A stretch of DNA of 35,413 bases from Burkholderiales bacterium (GTDB taxonomy: Bacteria; Pseudomonadota; Gammaproteobacteria; Burkholderiales; Burkholderiaceae_C): positions 1 to 35,413 of the forward strand of contig JANYEE010000085.1 of the NCBI GenBank assembly GCA_025363275.1. The letters run 5' to 3'. The translations under genes were made by a program, and so were the position numbers. Position 1 is the stretch's first letter. Each line of letters begins with the position of its first letter. Shown here in pieces: positions 8,527-17,043 of this stretch. The notes under the pieces are model-generated. The model had not been told where the DNA came from and did not search any database. It saw nothing but the letters and a program-made list of their open reading frames with translations.

Positions 8527-8551
8527 AAAAAGGCCGCATCTGCGGCCTTTT
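8527..8551. terminator. Bidirectional terminator between asparaginase gene and adk
   Basis: AAAAGGCCGCA (8528-8538) pairs with TGCGGCCTTTT (8541-8551). The GC stem is flanked by A and T runs, so it can end transcription from both converging genes. Confidence 0.85.
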
Positions 8552-8571
8552 GCCTGGCCAACGGAGCCGAC

Positions 8572-9246
<675 letters not shown>

Positions 9247-9348
9247 CTAAACCGATGTGCCTGCCGTGGGCTGTGCCGCCCGCGTGTCTCCGGACAGCTT
9301 TGGCCTTGAGAATAGCACGCGCAAACCGCGATTCGCCTTACAAAAGAC

Positions 9349-10116
9349 TCAGGTAAACCCGCGCAAAATATTACGCACCCGGTCCAAATCTTCCGGGGTG
9401 TCAACGCCAGGACCGGGTGCGCTGCCCGTCACATGTACCGCGATGCGGTAGCCGTGCCACATGGCGCGCAGCTGTTCCAGTGCCTCGGTGGTTTCCATCG
9501 GAGCCGGTGCCAGGTTGGGGAAAGCCCGCAAAAAACCAACACGGTAGGCATAAATGCCGATGTGGCGTAGGGGTGCAAGTTCTGGCAGGGCCATTTGCCC
9601 GCTCACTACGCCATCGCGCCACCAGGGAATGGGCGCGCGGCTGAAATACAGGGCTAAGCCCGCGGTATCCAGCACCACTTTCACGATATTCGGGTTGATG
9701 AAATCCGCTACCGACTCAATTGGGTGGGCTGCGGTGCCCATGGCAGCGTCTGGGTGTTCAACCAGCAACGCTGCAACGGATTCCACCAAGCCGGGGTCGA
9801 TCAGTGGTTCATCGCCCTGCACATTGACGACGATATCGCCCTGGTCCAAGCCCAGGATGGCGCTGGCCTCTGCCAAGCGGTCGCTGCCGGAGGGGTGGTC
9901 CTGGCGGGTGAGGACGGCTTCCACACCATGCGCCGCACAAGCGGTCAAAATTTCGGGGCTATCTCCTGCCACCACGATACGCACGCTGTCCGCCACGCCA
10001 GACCGCACGCGCTGGGCCACGCGCACCACCATGGGCAAGCCAGCTATGTCGGCCAATGGCTTGCCCGGCAAACGGCTGGAGGCCAAGCGCGCGGGGATCA
10101 ATACGGTGTAGTGCAA
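9349..10116 (-). CDS. kdsB: 3-deoxy-manno-octulosonate cytidylyltransferase (CMP-KDO synthetase)
   Basis: Activates KDO with CTP to give CMP-KDO, the donor for the inner core of lipopolysaccharide. The 255-residue protein opens with the nucleotide-binding motif [15 protein letters not shown], has [17 protein letters not shown] and [12 protein letters not shown] in the core, [13 protein letters not shown] in the sugar-binding part, and ends [12 protein letters not shown]. The start is a TTG at 10116: no ATG or GTG falls between the upstream Trm112 stop (10118) and the conserved motif, and GGGA lies seven bases upstream. The start is separated by a single base from the Trm112 stop, so the two are translationally coupled. 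Confidence 0.95.
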   Translation of the reverse strand: MHYTVLIPARLASSRLPGKPLADIAGLPMVVRVAQRVRSGVADSVRIVVAGDSPEILTACAAHGVEAVLTRQDHPSGSDRLAEASAILGLDQGDIVVNVQGDEPLIDPGLVESVAALLVEHPDAAMGTAAHPIESVADFINPNIVKVVLDTAGLALYFSRAPIPWWRDGVVSGQMALPELAPLRHIGIYAYRVGFLRAFPNLAPAPMETTEALEQLRAMWHGYRIAVHVTGSAPGPGVDTPEDLDRVRNILRGFT

Positions 10117-10117
10117 A

Positions 10118-10300
10118 TCAGAGTCCCAGCTCTTCGTCGGTGAGTACCCGAGCTTCGGTTTCCAGCAGCACGGGGATGCCATCGCGCACCGGGTAGGCCA
10201 AACGGGCGCTGTGGGAGAAGAGTTCTTGCTGTTCGCGGCGGTATTCCAGCGGGCCCTTCGTAACGGGGCAGACCAGCAGTTCAAGTAGTCGTGTGTCCAT
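10118..10300 (-). CDS. Trm112 family protein (YcaR-like)
   Basis: A 60-residue member of the Trm112/UPF0434 family ([20 protein letters not shown]; then [18 protein letters not shown]). Eukaryotic and archaeal Trm112 activates methyltransferases; the bacterial protein has no well-settled role but is very commonly encoded between lpxK and kdsB, as here. Only one cysteine of the usual zinc-knuckle pair is present (CPVTKG rather than CPVCKG), as in many proteobacterial members. The ATG overlaps the end of lpxK by 20 bases, so it probably depends on lpxK translation. Upstream in-frame codons inside lpxK give no family-like sequence. Confidence 0.9.
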   Translation of the reverse strand: MDTRLLELLVCPVTKGPLEYRREQQELFSHSARLAYPVRDGIPVLLETEARVLTDEELGL

Positions 10301-11342
10301 GGAGCGATGATAGCTTTGCCGCGCCGGCGGCCTGCAGCAATGGGTCGAACCGGTGCCAGAAGGCCGGCTCCAATTCAAAGTCCAGCGGCACAGCAATCGC
10401 GTCTGGAGCAGTGCGCCAGAGCTTTACAGCGTCTTTTTCGGTACAAATCAGGCTGTGGCCCGCGTATTTATTACCTGTCCAGCTATCAAAATCATAGTGA
10501 TCGGGTAAGGCCAGGGTCTCTTGTAGGTCCAGCCCTTGGGCGCGCAGCATCGTAAAAAACTCTTCCGGCTGGCTGGTTCCCGCCAAAGCAATCCGTGCTG
10601 GGCTGCCGGGCGCGGCCAGATCGTTCAGAGAAACCCGTGTGCCGTCTTTGCGAATTCCATAGTCCGCCAGGCGACGTTGGCCCCTCAGGCCGGAGAAAGC
10701 TGGAGATTGGCCGGTGTGCAGCGCCAGTGTGCAGGAGGGTGATTGTCCGGCGGATTTCACCAGCGCCCGCGGCCAGTGTTCGCGCAGGGGGCCAGATGGC
10801 AGCAGCCAACCATTGCCGCAGCCCCGGTCGTCAAACACACAGATTTCCACATCACGGAACAAGCCGTAGTGCTGCAAACCATCGTCGCATACCAGCACCT
10901 GGGTTTGGGGGTAACGCCGCAGCAGCGCGCTGGCCGCTTCAAACCGGCTGGGGCCGACGAAGACCGGCGCGCCGGTTTTTTGGTGAATCAGCATGGGCTC
11001 ATCGCCAGCCTCGTGGGGCGGTGTGGCCGCAGTCACCTCTAGGCAGCCAGTAGAGCTGCGCCCGTAGCCACGCGACACCACACCCACGAGCCAACCCGCG
11101 GCTGTCAAATGCGCAACCAGGGCAATGGTGACGGGCGTTTTACCTGAGCCGCCGGCCACCACATTGCCCACCACGACCACGGGAATACTGACATGGTGGG
11201 ACTTTTGCCATTGCCAACGATATAGCTGGCGGCGTAACGCCGCCAAGCCGCCGTAGAGCGCGGCCACAGGTAGCAAAAGGCGGGATAGAAGTCCGCGGTG
11301 GTTCCAGCTCTGGCCCAAACGCTGTTGCATTGCGGCCGGCAT
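10281..11342 (-). CDS. lpxK: Tetraacyldisaccharide 4'-kinase
   Basis: Phosphorylates the 4' position of the lipid A disaccharide precursor to give lipid IVA at the inner membrane. The 353-residue protein has an N-terminal hydrophobic segment ([19 protein letters not shown]) that anchors it, a Walker A motif at about residues 59-69 ([11 protein letters not shown]), [27 protein letters not shown] and the C-terminal [12 protein letters not shown]. Unusually, residues about 282-300, just before LICTEKDA, are encoded by a copy of the dispersed repeat of this genome (10444-10497). The start is uncertain: ATG 11342 overlaps the exbD region by a few bases after its stop, while ATG 11327 (MQQRLGQSW) looks more like the family; neither has a strong ribosome site. 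The 3' end overlaps the Trm112 gene. Confidence 0.94.
   Translation of the reverse strand: MPAAMQQRLGQSWNHRGLLSRLLLPVAALYGGLAALRRQLYRWQWQKSHHVSIPVVVVGNVVAGGSGKTPVTIALVAHLTAAGWLVGVVSRGYGRSSTGCLEVTAATPPHEAGDEPMLIHQKTGAPVFVGPSRFEAASALLRRYPQTQVLVCDDGLQHYGLFRDVEICVFDDRGCGNGWLLPSGPLREHWPRALVKSAGQSPSCTLALHTGQSPAFSGLRGQRRLADYGIRKDGTRVSLNDLAAPGSPARIALAGTSQPEEFFTMLRAQGLDLQETLALPDHYDFDSWTGNKYAGHSLICTEKDAVKLWRTAPDAIAVPLDFELEPAFWHRFDPLLQAAGAAKLSSLHGHTTT
10444..10497 (-). repeat. Dispersed repeat copy translated inside lpxK
   Basis: Read on the minus strand, this stretch matches the intergenic copy at 23398-23451 at 42 of 54 positions without gaps, including the CTAT...GATAGCT core, TAATAAATAC and GGGC.ACAG blocks. 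It is in frame and encodes [17 protein letters not shown]. The first base of the core (C of CTAT) is the third base of a codon. Confidence 0.75.
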
Positions 11343-11346
11343 GGGC

Positions 11347-11772
11347 TTAACGGCCGGATTGCGCCGAGGACTGGGTGGCAAAGGTAATTTGGTTCAGACC
11401 GGCGCGACGCGCTGCCTCCATTACCGTCACCACGGACTGGTGCTTGGCGCTGGCATCTGCGCTGATGATGACCACGGTCTCTTTACCGGCTTTGGCACCG
11501 TCGCCCAGCGCAGCGGCCAGGGTCTCTAGGCTGCGGCCGGTGACAGCCACGCGGTTGACGCTGTAAGCCCCCTCAGCACTGACTGACACAATCATTTCCT
11601 TCGGGTAGTCCCGCTGGGCATCGGTGTCTGCTACCGGCAGGCGCAGTTGCATTTCGGTGAACTTGCTGTACGTGGTGGACAGCATCAAGAAGATCAGCAC
11701 CACCAAGAGCACGTCAATGAACGGAATCAGGTTAATTTCAGGTTCGCTGACCGGGCGCGCGCGGAAGTTCAT
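11347..11772 (-). CDS. exbD: ExbD/TolR family biopolymer transport protein
   Basis: Partner of ExbB in the proton-driven motor that energises TonB-dependent outer-membrane transport (or Tol-Pal in related systems). The 141-residue protein has one membrane helix near residues 15-33 with the conserved proton-carrying aspartate, Asp20, in INLIPFIDVLLVVLIFLML, followed by a periplasmic domain (RLPVADTDAQ, VVIISADASAKHQSVVTVMEAA). It lies 16 bases after exbB and immediately upstream of lpxK, an arrangement I know from other betaproteobacteria. No tonB gene is in the window, so the TonB versus Tol assignment rests on neighbours and wording and is not certain. Confidence 0.9.
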   Translation of the reverse strand: MNFRARPVSEPEINLIPFIDVLLVVLIFLMLSTTYSKFTEMQLRLPVADTDAQRDYPKEMIVSVSAEGAYSVNRVAVTGRSLETLAAALGDGAKAGKETVVIISADASAKHQSVVTVMEAARRAGLNQITFATQSSAQSGR

Positions 11773-11788
11773 AGCGGCAGCTTTCCGG

Positions 11789-12415
11789 TTACTTGCGGGC
11801 GTGGCGCAGGTGGCGTGCCAGGCGCTCGGCAGACAACTCCAGTGTCAGCAAATACGCATCGACCCGGCTACGGAAATAGCGCCAAAAAATCAGCGATGGA
11901 ATGGCCACCATCAAACCAAAAGCGGTGTTGTACAGGGCAATAGAAATGCCGTGGGCCAGCTGGGCGGGGTTACCGCCGGTGGAGCCGCCGGGCGCTTGCG
12001 ATCCAAAAATTTCGATCATGCCGACGACCGTGCCGAACAAGCCCAGCAAAGGGGCGGCAGAGGCAATGGTGGCCAATGCGCTCAGGTAACGTTCCATGCG
12101 GTGTGCCACGGTACGGCCGGTACCTTCCATGGTGGCGCGCAGGTCCTCAGGGCTGCAGCGCGGGTCGGAGTTGAGGGCTCGCAAACCACTGGCCAGTACC
12201 TCGCCCAACGCCGAGTTTTGCTCCAGTTGCGACACCACATCAGGCCCTGGCAGGTTGGAGCGGGTCACGCTCAGCACCTCGTCCAGCAATTTGGGGGGCG
12301 CGATCTTGGCCGTCTTGAGGCTGACAAAGCGTTCAATGACAATCGCCAAAGACAGAATCGAGCAGGCAATCAGGGGCCAGATGGGCCATCCGGCGGCTTG
12401 TATGATGGAAAACAA
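11789..12415 (-). CDS. exbB: MotA/TolQ/ExbB proton channel family protein
   Basis: Inner-membrane channel component that works with ExbD to convert the proton gradient into movement of TonB. The 208-residue protein has three membrane segments: about residues 8-30 (WPIWPLIACSILSLAIVIERF), about 113-135 (LSALATIASAAPLLGLFGTVVGMI) and about 155-180 (ISIALYNTAFGLMVAIPSLIFWRYF). LGLFGTVVGMIEIF is the family signature. The start codon is TTG: GGAGAG (12421-12426) lies five bases upstream and no ATG or GTG fits. It heads a minus-strand operon with exbD, lpxK, Trm112, kdsB and probably adk, and is divergent from xseA across 150 bases in which I see no clear Fur box. Confidence 0.9.
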   Translation of the reverse strand: MFSIIQAAGWPIWPLIACSILSLAIVIERFVSLKTAKIAPPKLLDEVLSVTRSNLPGPDVVSQLEQNSALGEVLASGLRALNSDPRCSPEDLRATMEGTGRTVAHRMERYLSALATIASAAPLLGLFGTVVGMIEIFGSQAPGGSTGGNPAQLAHGISIALYNTAFGLMVAIPSLIFWRYFRSRVDAYLLTLELSAERLARHLRHARK

Positions 12416-12420
12416 ATGGT

Positions 12421-12426
12421 CTCTCC
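12421..12426 (-). promoter_or_regulatory. Ribosome binding site fixing the TTG start of exbB
   Basis: GGAGAG on the minus strand, five bases before the TTG at 12415. It is the only strong site near the start and supports the non-ATG initiation codon. Confidence 0.7.
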
Positions 12427-12553
12427 GTGCGATTGAAATCGTCAGCGATTATGGCCCAGCGTTTCACGCCCACCCGCTTCCATCGCTGCTGGTTCCGCTC
12501 AATTACACCTGTTGAAACAATAAACATGCCTATTCACCGCACACGCTTCAATT

Positions 12554-12559
12554 TAGGAG
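12554..12559 (+). promoter_or_regulatory. Ribosome binding site fixing the TTG start of xseA
   Basis: TAGGAG, six bases before the TTG at 12566. No in-frame ATG or GTG lies before the conserved OB-fold, so this site decides the start. Confidence 0.75.
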
Positions 12560-12565
12560 CCTGCA

Positions 12566-13852
12566 TTGCCCGATAGTTTCGTCCCCACATCCACAGCGCG
12601 CGTCTGGCGCGTTGGGGCTTTGTGCCGCGCGATTGCGGATGCGCTGGACGCGCGCTTCAACCCAATCACCGTGGAGGGCGAGATCAGCGGTTTTTCCCGC
12701 GCGGCCAGTGGCCACTGTTACCTGACATTGAAAGACGAGTCGGGGCAATTGCGTTGCGCGATGTTCCGCCGGGCCGCCAGCGGCTTGGATTTTTCACCCA
12801 AGGATGGCGACAAGGTCGAAGTCCGCGGGCGGTTGTCTGTGTACGAGGCCCGTGGCGAGTTGCAACTGGTGGTGGATTCCATGCGCCGGGCCGGGCAAGG
12901 CACTTTGCTGGAGGAGTTTTTCAAGCTCAAGCTACGTCTGGAGCAGGAAGGCTTGTTTGACTCTGGGCGTAAGCGCACCTTGCCAATGATGCCGCGTACC
13001 ATAGGGCTGGTGACGTCATTGGGCGCGGCCGCTTTGCACGACGTGCTGACGGCTCTGCAGCGCCGTGTGCCCCATATTTCCGTCGTGCTGGCACCTGCTT
13101 CGGTTCAAGGGGCAGGGGCGCCGGCTGAGCTGAGTAGGGCGCTGGAGTCGCTGTACGCCCTCAGCCCAGGCCCCGACGTGATCTTGCTGGTGCGTGGAGG
13201 CGGGGCCATGGAAGACTTGTGGGCCTTTAATGATGAAGGGCTGGCGCGCACTATTGCCCGCAGCCCGGTGCCCGTCATTAGCGGCATTGGGCATGAGACC
13301 GACTTCACGATTGCCGACTTTGTGGCGGATTTGCGTGCACCCACGCCTACCGCGGCGGCCGAGCTGGCAGCCCAGTCCACCCAGTTTTGGCAGGACCGCA
13401 CCGAACAATGGGCGACGCGACTCAACGAAATTTTGTTTGCGCACCTGGACCGCCAGGCCCAGCGTCTAGACTTGGCGGCATCGCGCCTGGGCCGACCTTC
13501 GGCTATGGCGCAGCAGCAGCGTTTACGCTTGGCTTCGGTGCAGCAAAGGCTGGGGCACGGATTAAGGACAGCCGTGCAGCGCGACCGTGTGCGCTGGGAG
13601 CGCATGTTAGGCAGGCTGACCCCCGCAGCACTACGCAGCCGCGACACCGCCAAGCGCAGGGTGGATATGGCTGGACTTAAGCTCAGCATGCTGGATCCCA
13701 GTCTGGTTTTGCAGCGTGGCTACGCTTGGCTGACCACCGAAGATGGAACGACCCTGACGCGGGCCGAACAGGCGCAACCCGGCGAGCATCTGACCGCTAC
13801 CCTGGCCAATGGCAAGGTTGCGTTGGTAGTGCACGGACACCCACCCAATTAG
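12566..13852 (+). CDS. xseA: Exodeoxyribonuclease VII large subunit
   Basis: Catalytic subunit of exonuclease VII, which degrades single-stranded DNA from either end in mismatch and damage repair. The 428-residue protein has an N-terminal OB-fold at about residues 15-105 ([42 protein letters not shown]), the catalytic core from about 140 ([52 protein letters not shown]) and a C-terminal helical region with RGYAW near 390. Initiation is from TTG 12566, supported by TAGGAG six bases before it. The small subunit xseB is not adjacent. The stop is 44 bases before sodB. Confidence 0.96.
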   Translation: MPDSFVPTSTARVWRVGALCRAIADALDARFNPITVEGEISGFSRAASGHCYLTLKDESGQLRCAMFRRAASGLDFSPKDGDKVEVRGRLSVYEARGELQLVVDSMRRAGQGTLLEEFFKLKLRLEQEGLFDSGRKRTLPMMPRTIGLVTSLGAAALHDVLTALQRRVPHISVVLAPASVQGAGAPAELSRALESLYALSPGPDVILLVRGGGAMEDLWAFNDEGLARTIARSPVPVISGIGHETDFTIADFVADLRAPTPTAAAELAAQSTQFWQDRTEQWATRLNEILFAHLDRQAQRLDLAASRLGRPSAMAQQQRLRLASVQQRLGHGLRTAVQRDRVRWERMLGRLTPAALRSRDTAKRRVDMAGLKLSMLDPSLVLQRGYAWLTTEDGTTLTRAEQAQPGEHLTATLANGKVALVVHGHPPN

Positions 13853-13896
13853 TTTCTACAATCCAAGAGCTTTTTTGTCACTTTGAAGAGGAAATT

Positions 13897-14478
13897 ATGG
13901 AACACACCCTACCCGCATTGCCTTACGCCATCGACGCTTTGGCGCCCGCCTATTCCCAGGAAACGCTGGAATTTCACCACGGCAAGCACCACAACGCTTA
14001 CGTGGTCAATCTCAACAACCTGCAAAAAGGCACTGAGTTTGAAGGCATGACCCTGGAAGAAATCATCAAAAAGTCGTCCGGCGGCATTTACAACAACTCC
14101 GCCCAAATCTGGAACCACACCTTTTTCTGGAACTGCATGAAGCCCCAAGGCGGCGGCGAACCTACTGGCGTATTGGCCACCGCCATTACCGCCAAGTGGG
14201 GCAGTTACGCGGCCTTCAAGGAAGCTTTTGTGAAGTCGGCCGTTGGCAACTTCGGCTCGGGTTGGACCTGGTTAGTCAAGAAGGCAGACGGTTCTGTGGA
14301 TATCGTCAACACGGGTGCCGCCGGTACACCTTTGACAACCGCCGACAAAGCCTTGCTGACCGTTGACGTGTGGGAGCATGCTTACTACATCGATTACCGC
14401 AATATGCGTCCCAAGTTTGTTGAGACCTTCCTCGATAAATTGGTGAACTGGAGTTTTGCGGAAGCTAATTTCGCCTAA
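13897..14478 (+). CDS. sodB: Superoxide dismutase, iron type
   Basis: Converts superoxide to oxygen and hydrogen peroxide in the cytoplasm. The 193-residue protein is the usual SodB length. The metal ligands are His27 ([11 protein letters not shown]), His75 (WNHTFFW), Asp158 and His162 (DVWEHAYY). Gln71 in [12 protein letters not shown] is the N-terminal-half glutamine typical of iron enzymes; manganese enzymes usually carry it in the C-terminal half. AGAGGA lies six to nine bases before the ATG. A TACAAT sequence at 13857-13862 may be a -10 element. A strong bidirectional terminator follows the stop. Confidence 0.96.
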   Translation: MEHTLPALPYAIDALAPAYSQETLEFHHGKHHNAYVVNLNNLQKGTEFEGMTLEEIIKKSSGGIYNNSAQIWNHTFFWNCMKPQGGGEPTGVLATAITAKWGSYAAFKEAFVKSAVGNFGSGWTWLVKKADGSVDIVNTGAAGTPLTTADKALLTVDVWEHAYYIDYRNMRPKFVETFLDKLVNWSFAEANFA

Positions 14479-14490
14479 GCGATCTGGCAT

Positions 14491-14523
14491 AAAAAAAACC
14501 GACTATGAAGTCGGTTTTTTTTT
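14491..14523. terminator. Bidirectional terminator between sodB and the DUF192 gene
   Basis: A run of eight A residues and CCGACT (to 14504), loop ATGA, then AGTCGG and nine T residues to 14523. The stem and flanking A/T runs serve both converging genes. Confidence 0.92.
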
Positions 14524-14544
14524 CTCTGGTGACTCAGCGGTCAA

Positions 14545-15003
14545 CTATCGCGATGGACTAAACGGCCGTCCGCCCAATTTGCTGCCCGGTTTCACGCCCT
14601 TTTTTGTAAACCATCCTTGATTCATCTCCAGCACATAGCGTACCGGCTTGGTGGAGCAATGTGATTCGGTGGTCTGCGGTTTCATATTTTCCAAGTTGAC
14701 GATGGTGCCGTCGTCAGCTACAAAGGCAGCGGTTAGTGGAATGCGGGTGTTTCTCATCCAGAAACATTGCACTGTGGGCTGTTCAAACACAAACAGCATG
14801 CCTTCGTTCATGGGCATTTCGTCCCGATACATGAGGCCTACGGCGTGCTGATTTTGCGTGATGGCCACCTGGGTATCGATTTGATGAATGCCCGCCGTAA
14901 GCGTGATGCGCTGGAGACCCATTTGCGGTGATTCATCTGCAGTGGCAGTGCCTGCCGCCATCACCAGCAGCGTGGAGAATACGCTAGTCCAAAAATTCTT
15001 CAT
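14545..15003 (-). CDS. Exported DUF192 family protein
   Basis: A 152-residue exported protein of the DUF192 (UPF0127) family, whose role is unknown. The N-terminus [22 protein letters not shown] is a signal peptide with a likely cut after ATA. The conserved core includes [27 protein letters not shown] and [20 protein letters not shown], then the short C-terminal [15 protein letters not shown] 15003 starts at the signal peptide; ATG 15021 adds six residues, and neither has a strong ribosome site. It is divergent from icd across 178 bases. Confidence 0.85.
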   Translation of the reverse strand: MKNFWTSVFSTLLVMAAGTATADESPQMGLQRITLTAGIHQIDTQVAITQNQHAVGLMYRDEMPMNEGMLFVFEQPTVQCFWMRNTRIPLTAAFVADDGTIVNLENMKPQTTESHCSTKPVRYVLEMNQGWFTKKGVKPGSKLGGRPFSPSR

Positions 15004-15181
15004 CGTAGAAATGGCAATCAAAGTAATGGAGGGTGTAGAAACTATTTTCTTTGATTATCGTAATCCCAAATCCCCATGGGCATCGGTGAATTGTTTAGGG
15101 CTAGAATTTCCCTCGACTTCAGATGGCGCATGGGCTCGCTGCATGATGCTTCACACACCAAAACACCCGGAGACCGATTTC

Positions 15182-16435
15182 ATGTACCAACACATCGTAG
15201 TTCCTGCAGAAGGCCAGAAAATAACGGTCAACCCAGACATGTCGTTGACCGTCCCCGACCAGCCTATCGTTCCTTTCATTGAGGGCGACGGAACTGGTGT
15301 GGATATTACGCCAGTGATGTTAAAAGTGGTGGACGCCGCTGTGGCCAAAGCCTACGGCGGAAAAAAGAAAATCCATTGGATGGAGGTGTATGCCGGTGAA
15401 AAATCAACCAAAGTCTACGGCCCTGATGTGTGGTTGCCTGAGGAAACCTTGCAAGCGCTGCGCGAGTATGTGGTGTCCATCAAAGGCCCGCTGACAACCC
15501 CGGTAGGGGGCGGCATCCGCTCCCTGAACGTCGCTTTGCGCCAAGAGTTGGACCTGTATGTTTGCCTGCGCCCGATCCAATATTTTGATGGCGTGCCCAG
15601 CCCGGTGAAAGAGCCGCACAAAACTAATATGGTGATCTTCCGTGAGAACTCGGAAGACATTTACGCCGGTATCGAATTTGAGGCGGAAAGTGACAAGGCC
15701 AAAAAGCTGATCAAGTTTTTACAGGACGAAATGGGTGTGAAGAAGATTCGCTTCCCGAACACCTCAGGCATTGGTATCAAGCCGGTGTCACGCGAAGGCA
15801 CCGAACGCTTGGTGCGTAAAGCGATTCAGTACGCAATTGACAACGACAAGCCCAGCGTGACCATCGTGCATAAAGGCAACATCATGAAGTACACCGAAGG
15901 TGGCTTCCGCGACTGGGCCTACGCTTTGGCACAAAGGGAGTTTGGTGCAGAACTCATTGACGGTGGACCTTGGTGCAAATTTAAAAACTCCAAGACTGGC
16001 AAAGAAATCATCATCAAGGACTCAATTGCAGACGCCTTTTTGCAGCAAATTTTGTTGCGCCCGGCCGAGTACAGCGTGATTGCTACGCTTAACCTGAATG
16101 GTGACTACGTGTCTGACGCGCTGGCGGCGCAAGTGGGCGGTATCGGTATTGCCCCGGGGGCTAATTTGTCGGACTCAGTTGCTTGCTTTGAAGCCACGCA
16201 CGGTACTGCACCCAAATACGCAGGAAAAGATTACGTGAACCCAGGCTCTGAGATCCTGTCGGCTGAAATGATGTTGCGCCACATGGGGTGGGTTGAGGCT
16301 GCAAATCTCATCATTAGTTCGATGGAGAAATCCATCAAGAGTAAAAAGGTGACCTATGATTTTGCTCGCCTGATGGAAGGAGCGACCCAAGTCAGTTGCT
16401 CTGGCTTCGGTCAGGTGATGATCGACAACATGTAA
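15182..16435 (+). CDS. icd: Isocitrate dehydrogenase, NADP-dependent
   Basis: Oxidatively decarboxylates isocitrate to 2-oxoglutarate in the TCA cycle and supplies NADPH. The 417 residues are close to E. coli Icd (416) and the sequence is very similar throughout. [22 protein letters not shown] holds Ser114, equivalent to the serine phosphorylated by the AceK kinase/phosphatase when carbon is routed to the glyoxylate shunt. [18 protein letters not shown] carries the Lys-Tyr pair that favours NADP over [20 protein letters not shown] is the family signature. The ATG at 15182 has CGGAGA eight bases upstream; a long in-frame extension from 14888 overlaps the DUF192 gene and is rejected. Confidence 0.97.
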   Translation: MYQHIVVPAEGQKITVNPDMSLTVPDQPIVPFIEGDGTGVDITPVMLKVVDAAVAKAYGGKKKIHWMEVYAGEKSTKVYGPDVWLPEETLQALREYVVSIKGPLTTPVGGGIRSLNVALRQELDLYVCLRPIQYFDGVPSPVKEPHKTNMVIFRENSEDIYAGIEFEAESDKAKKLIKFLQDEMGVKKIRFPNTSGIGIKPVSREGTERLVRKAIQYAIDNDKPSVTIVHKGNIMKYTEGGFRDWAYALAQREFGAELIDGGPWCKFKNSKTGKEIIIKDSIADAFLQQILLRPAEYSVIATLNLNGDYVSDALAAQVGGIGIAPGANLSDSVACFEATHGTAPKYAGKDYVNPGSEILSAEMMLRHMGWVEAANLIISSMEKSIKSKKVTYDFARLMEGATQVSCSGFGQVMIDNM

Positions 16436-16484
16436 TTTAAACAATGCGTGGTTTGGCGTCTGTCAGGCGCTGAGTCCGCGATGG

Positions 16485-16521
16485 CCGCCCTTACCTGTGC
16501 AGGTTCGTGGCGGTTTTTTTT
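16485..16521 (+). terminator. Terminator after icd
   Basis: CCGCC (16485-16489) pairs with GGCGG (16509-16513), with an inner ACCT/AGGT pairing, and is followed by eight T residues. It lies 50 bases after the icd stop. Confidence 0.8.
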
Positions 16522-16604
16522 GGATCAGAGCTTGAATGTGGACCGAGTGTCTCCAATTTCAGTGCATGCCACGGAAACTCAGGGCACCCGATAAAATGAG
16601 AAGC

Positions 16605-16967
16605 ATGGCAACCAATAACCCGAACCAACCCCCTGAGCCCCCGATTGTTCCGCCCCGCCGAGAGTCTGGCGGCGCGGTTGTACTGGAGCGGCGTACCGAG
16701 CGCGTCAAGCCGCCATCCATGTATCAGGTGCTGATGCTCAATGACGACTACACACCTATGGAGTTTGTTGTCGTCGTGATTCAGGAGTTTTTTGGAAAGG
16801 ATCTGGCGGCTGCTACGCAGATCATGTTGAAAATTCACCTCGATGGCCGCGGCGTGTGCGGTGTCTACCCCAAAGACATTGCCGCTACCAAGGTTGATCA
16901 GGTGTTGGAGGCTGCCCATAAGGCTGGGCATCCGCTTAAATGTGTCAGTGAGCCCGTGGATTTGTAA
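16605..16967 (+). CDS. clpS: ATP-dependent Clp protease adaptor ClpS
   Basis: Adaptor that recognises N-degron substrates and hands them to ClpA for degradation by ClpAP. The 120-residue protein has a flexible Pro-rich N-terminal tail (about 1-35), which in the family helps delivery into ClpA, then the folded domain: [17 protein letters not shown] contains the Asn-Asp pair that binds the substrate amino terminus, and [16 protein letters not shown] carries the conserved histidine. ATG 16605 is preferred; ATG 16596 would add three residues. clpA follows after 76 bases on the same strand, the usual arrangement. Confidence 0.95.
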   Translation: MATNNPNQPPEPPIVPPRRESGGAVVLERRTERVKPPSMYQVLMLNDDYTPMEFVVVVIQEFFGKDLAAATQIMLKIHLDGRGVCGVYPKDIAATKVDQVLEAAHKAGHPLKCVSEPVDL

Positions 16968-17043
16968 ATGCTTTGCCACACTGCGGCACGGCCAACTAAA
17001 ACGGTTTACAGTTAATCATCAACGCAAGGCAAAAGGAACCCAC

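Noticed and set aside
11624-12436. 270-codon plus-strand frame opposite exbD and exbB
   Set aside because: Low-complexity Gly/Gln/Arg/His content typical of an antisense shadow; the opposite strand encodes clear ExbB and ExbD.
14888-15181. In-frame extension of icd upstream of its ATG
   Set aside because: It overlaps the start of the divergent DUF192 gene, and ATG 15182 has a good ribosome site and yields the family length.
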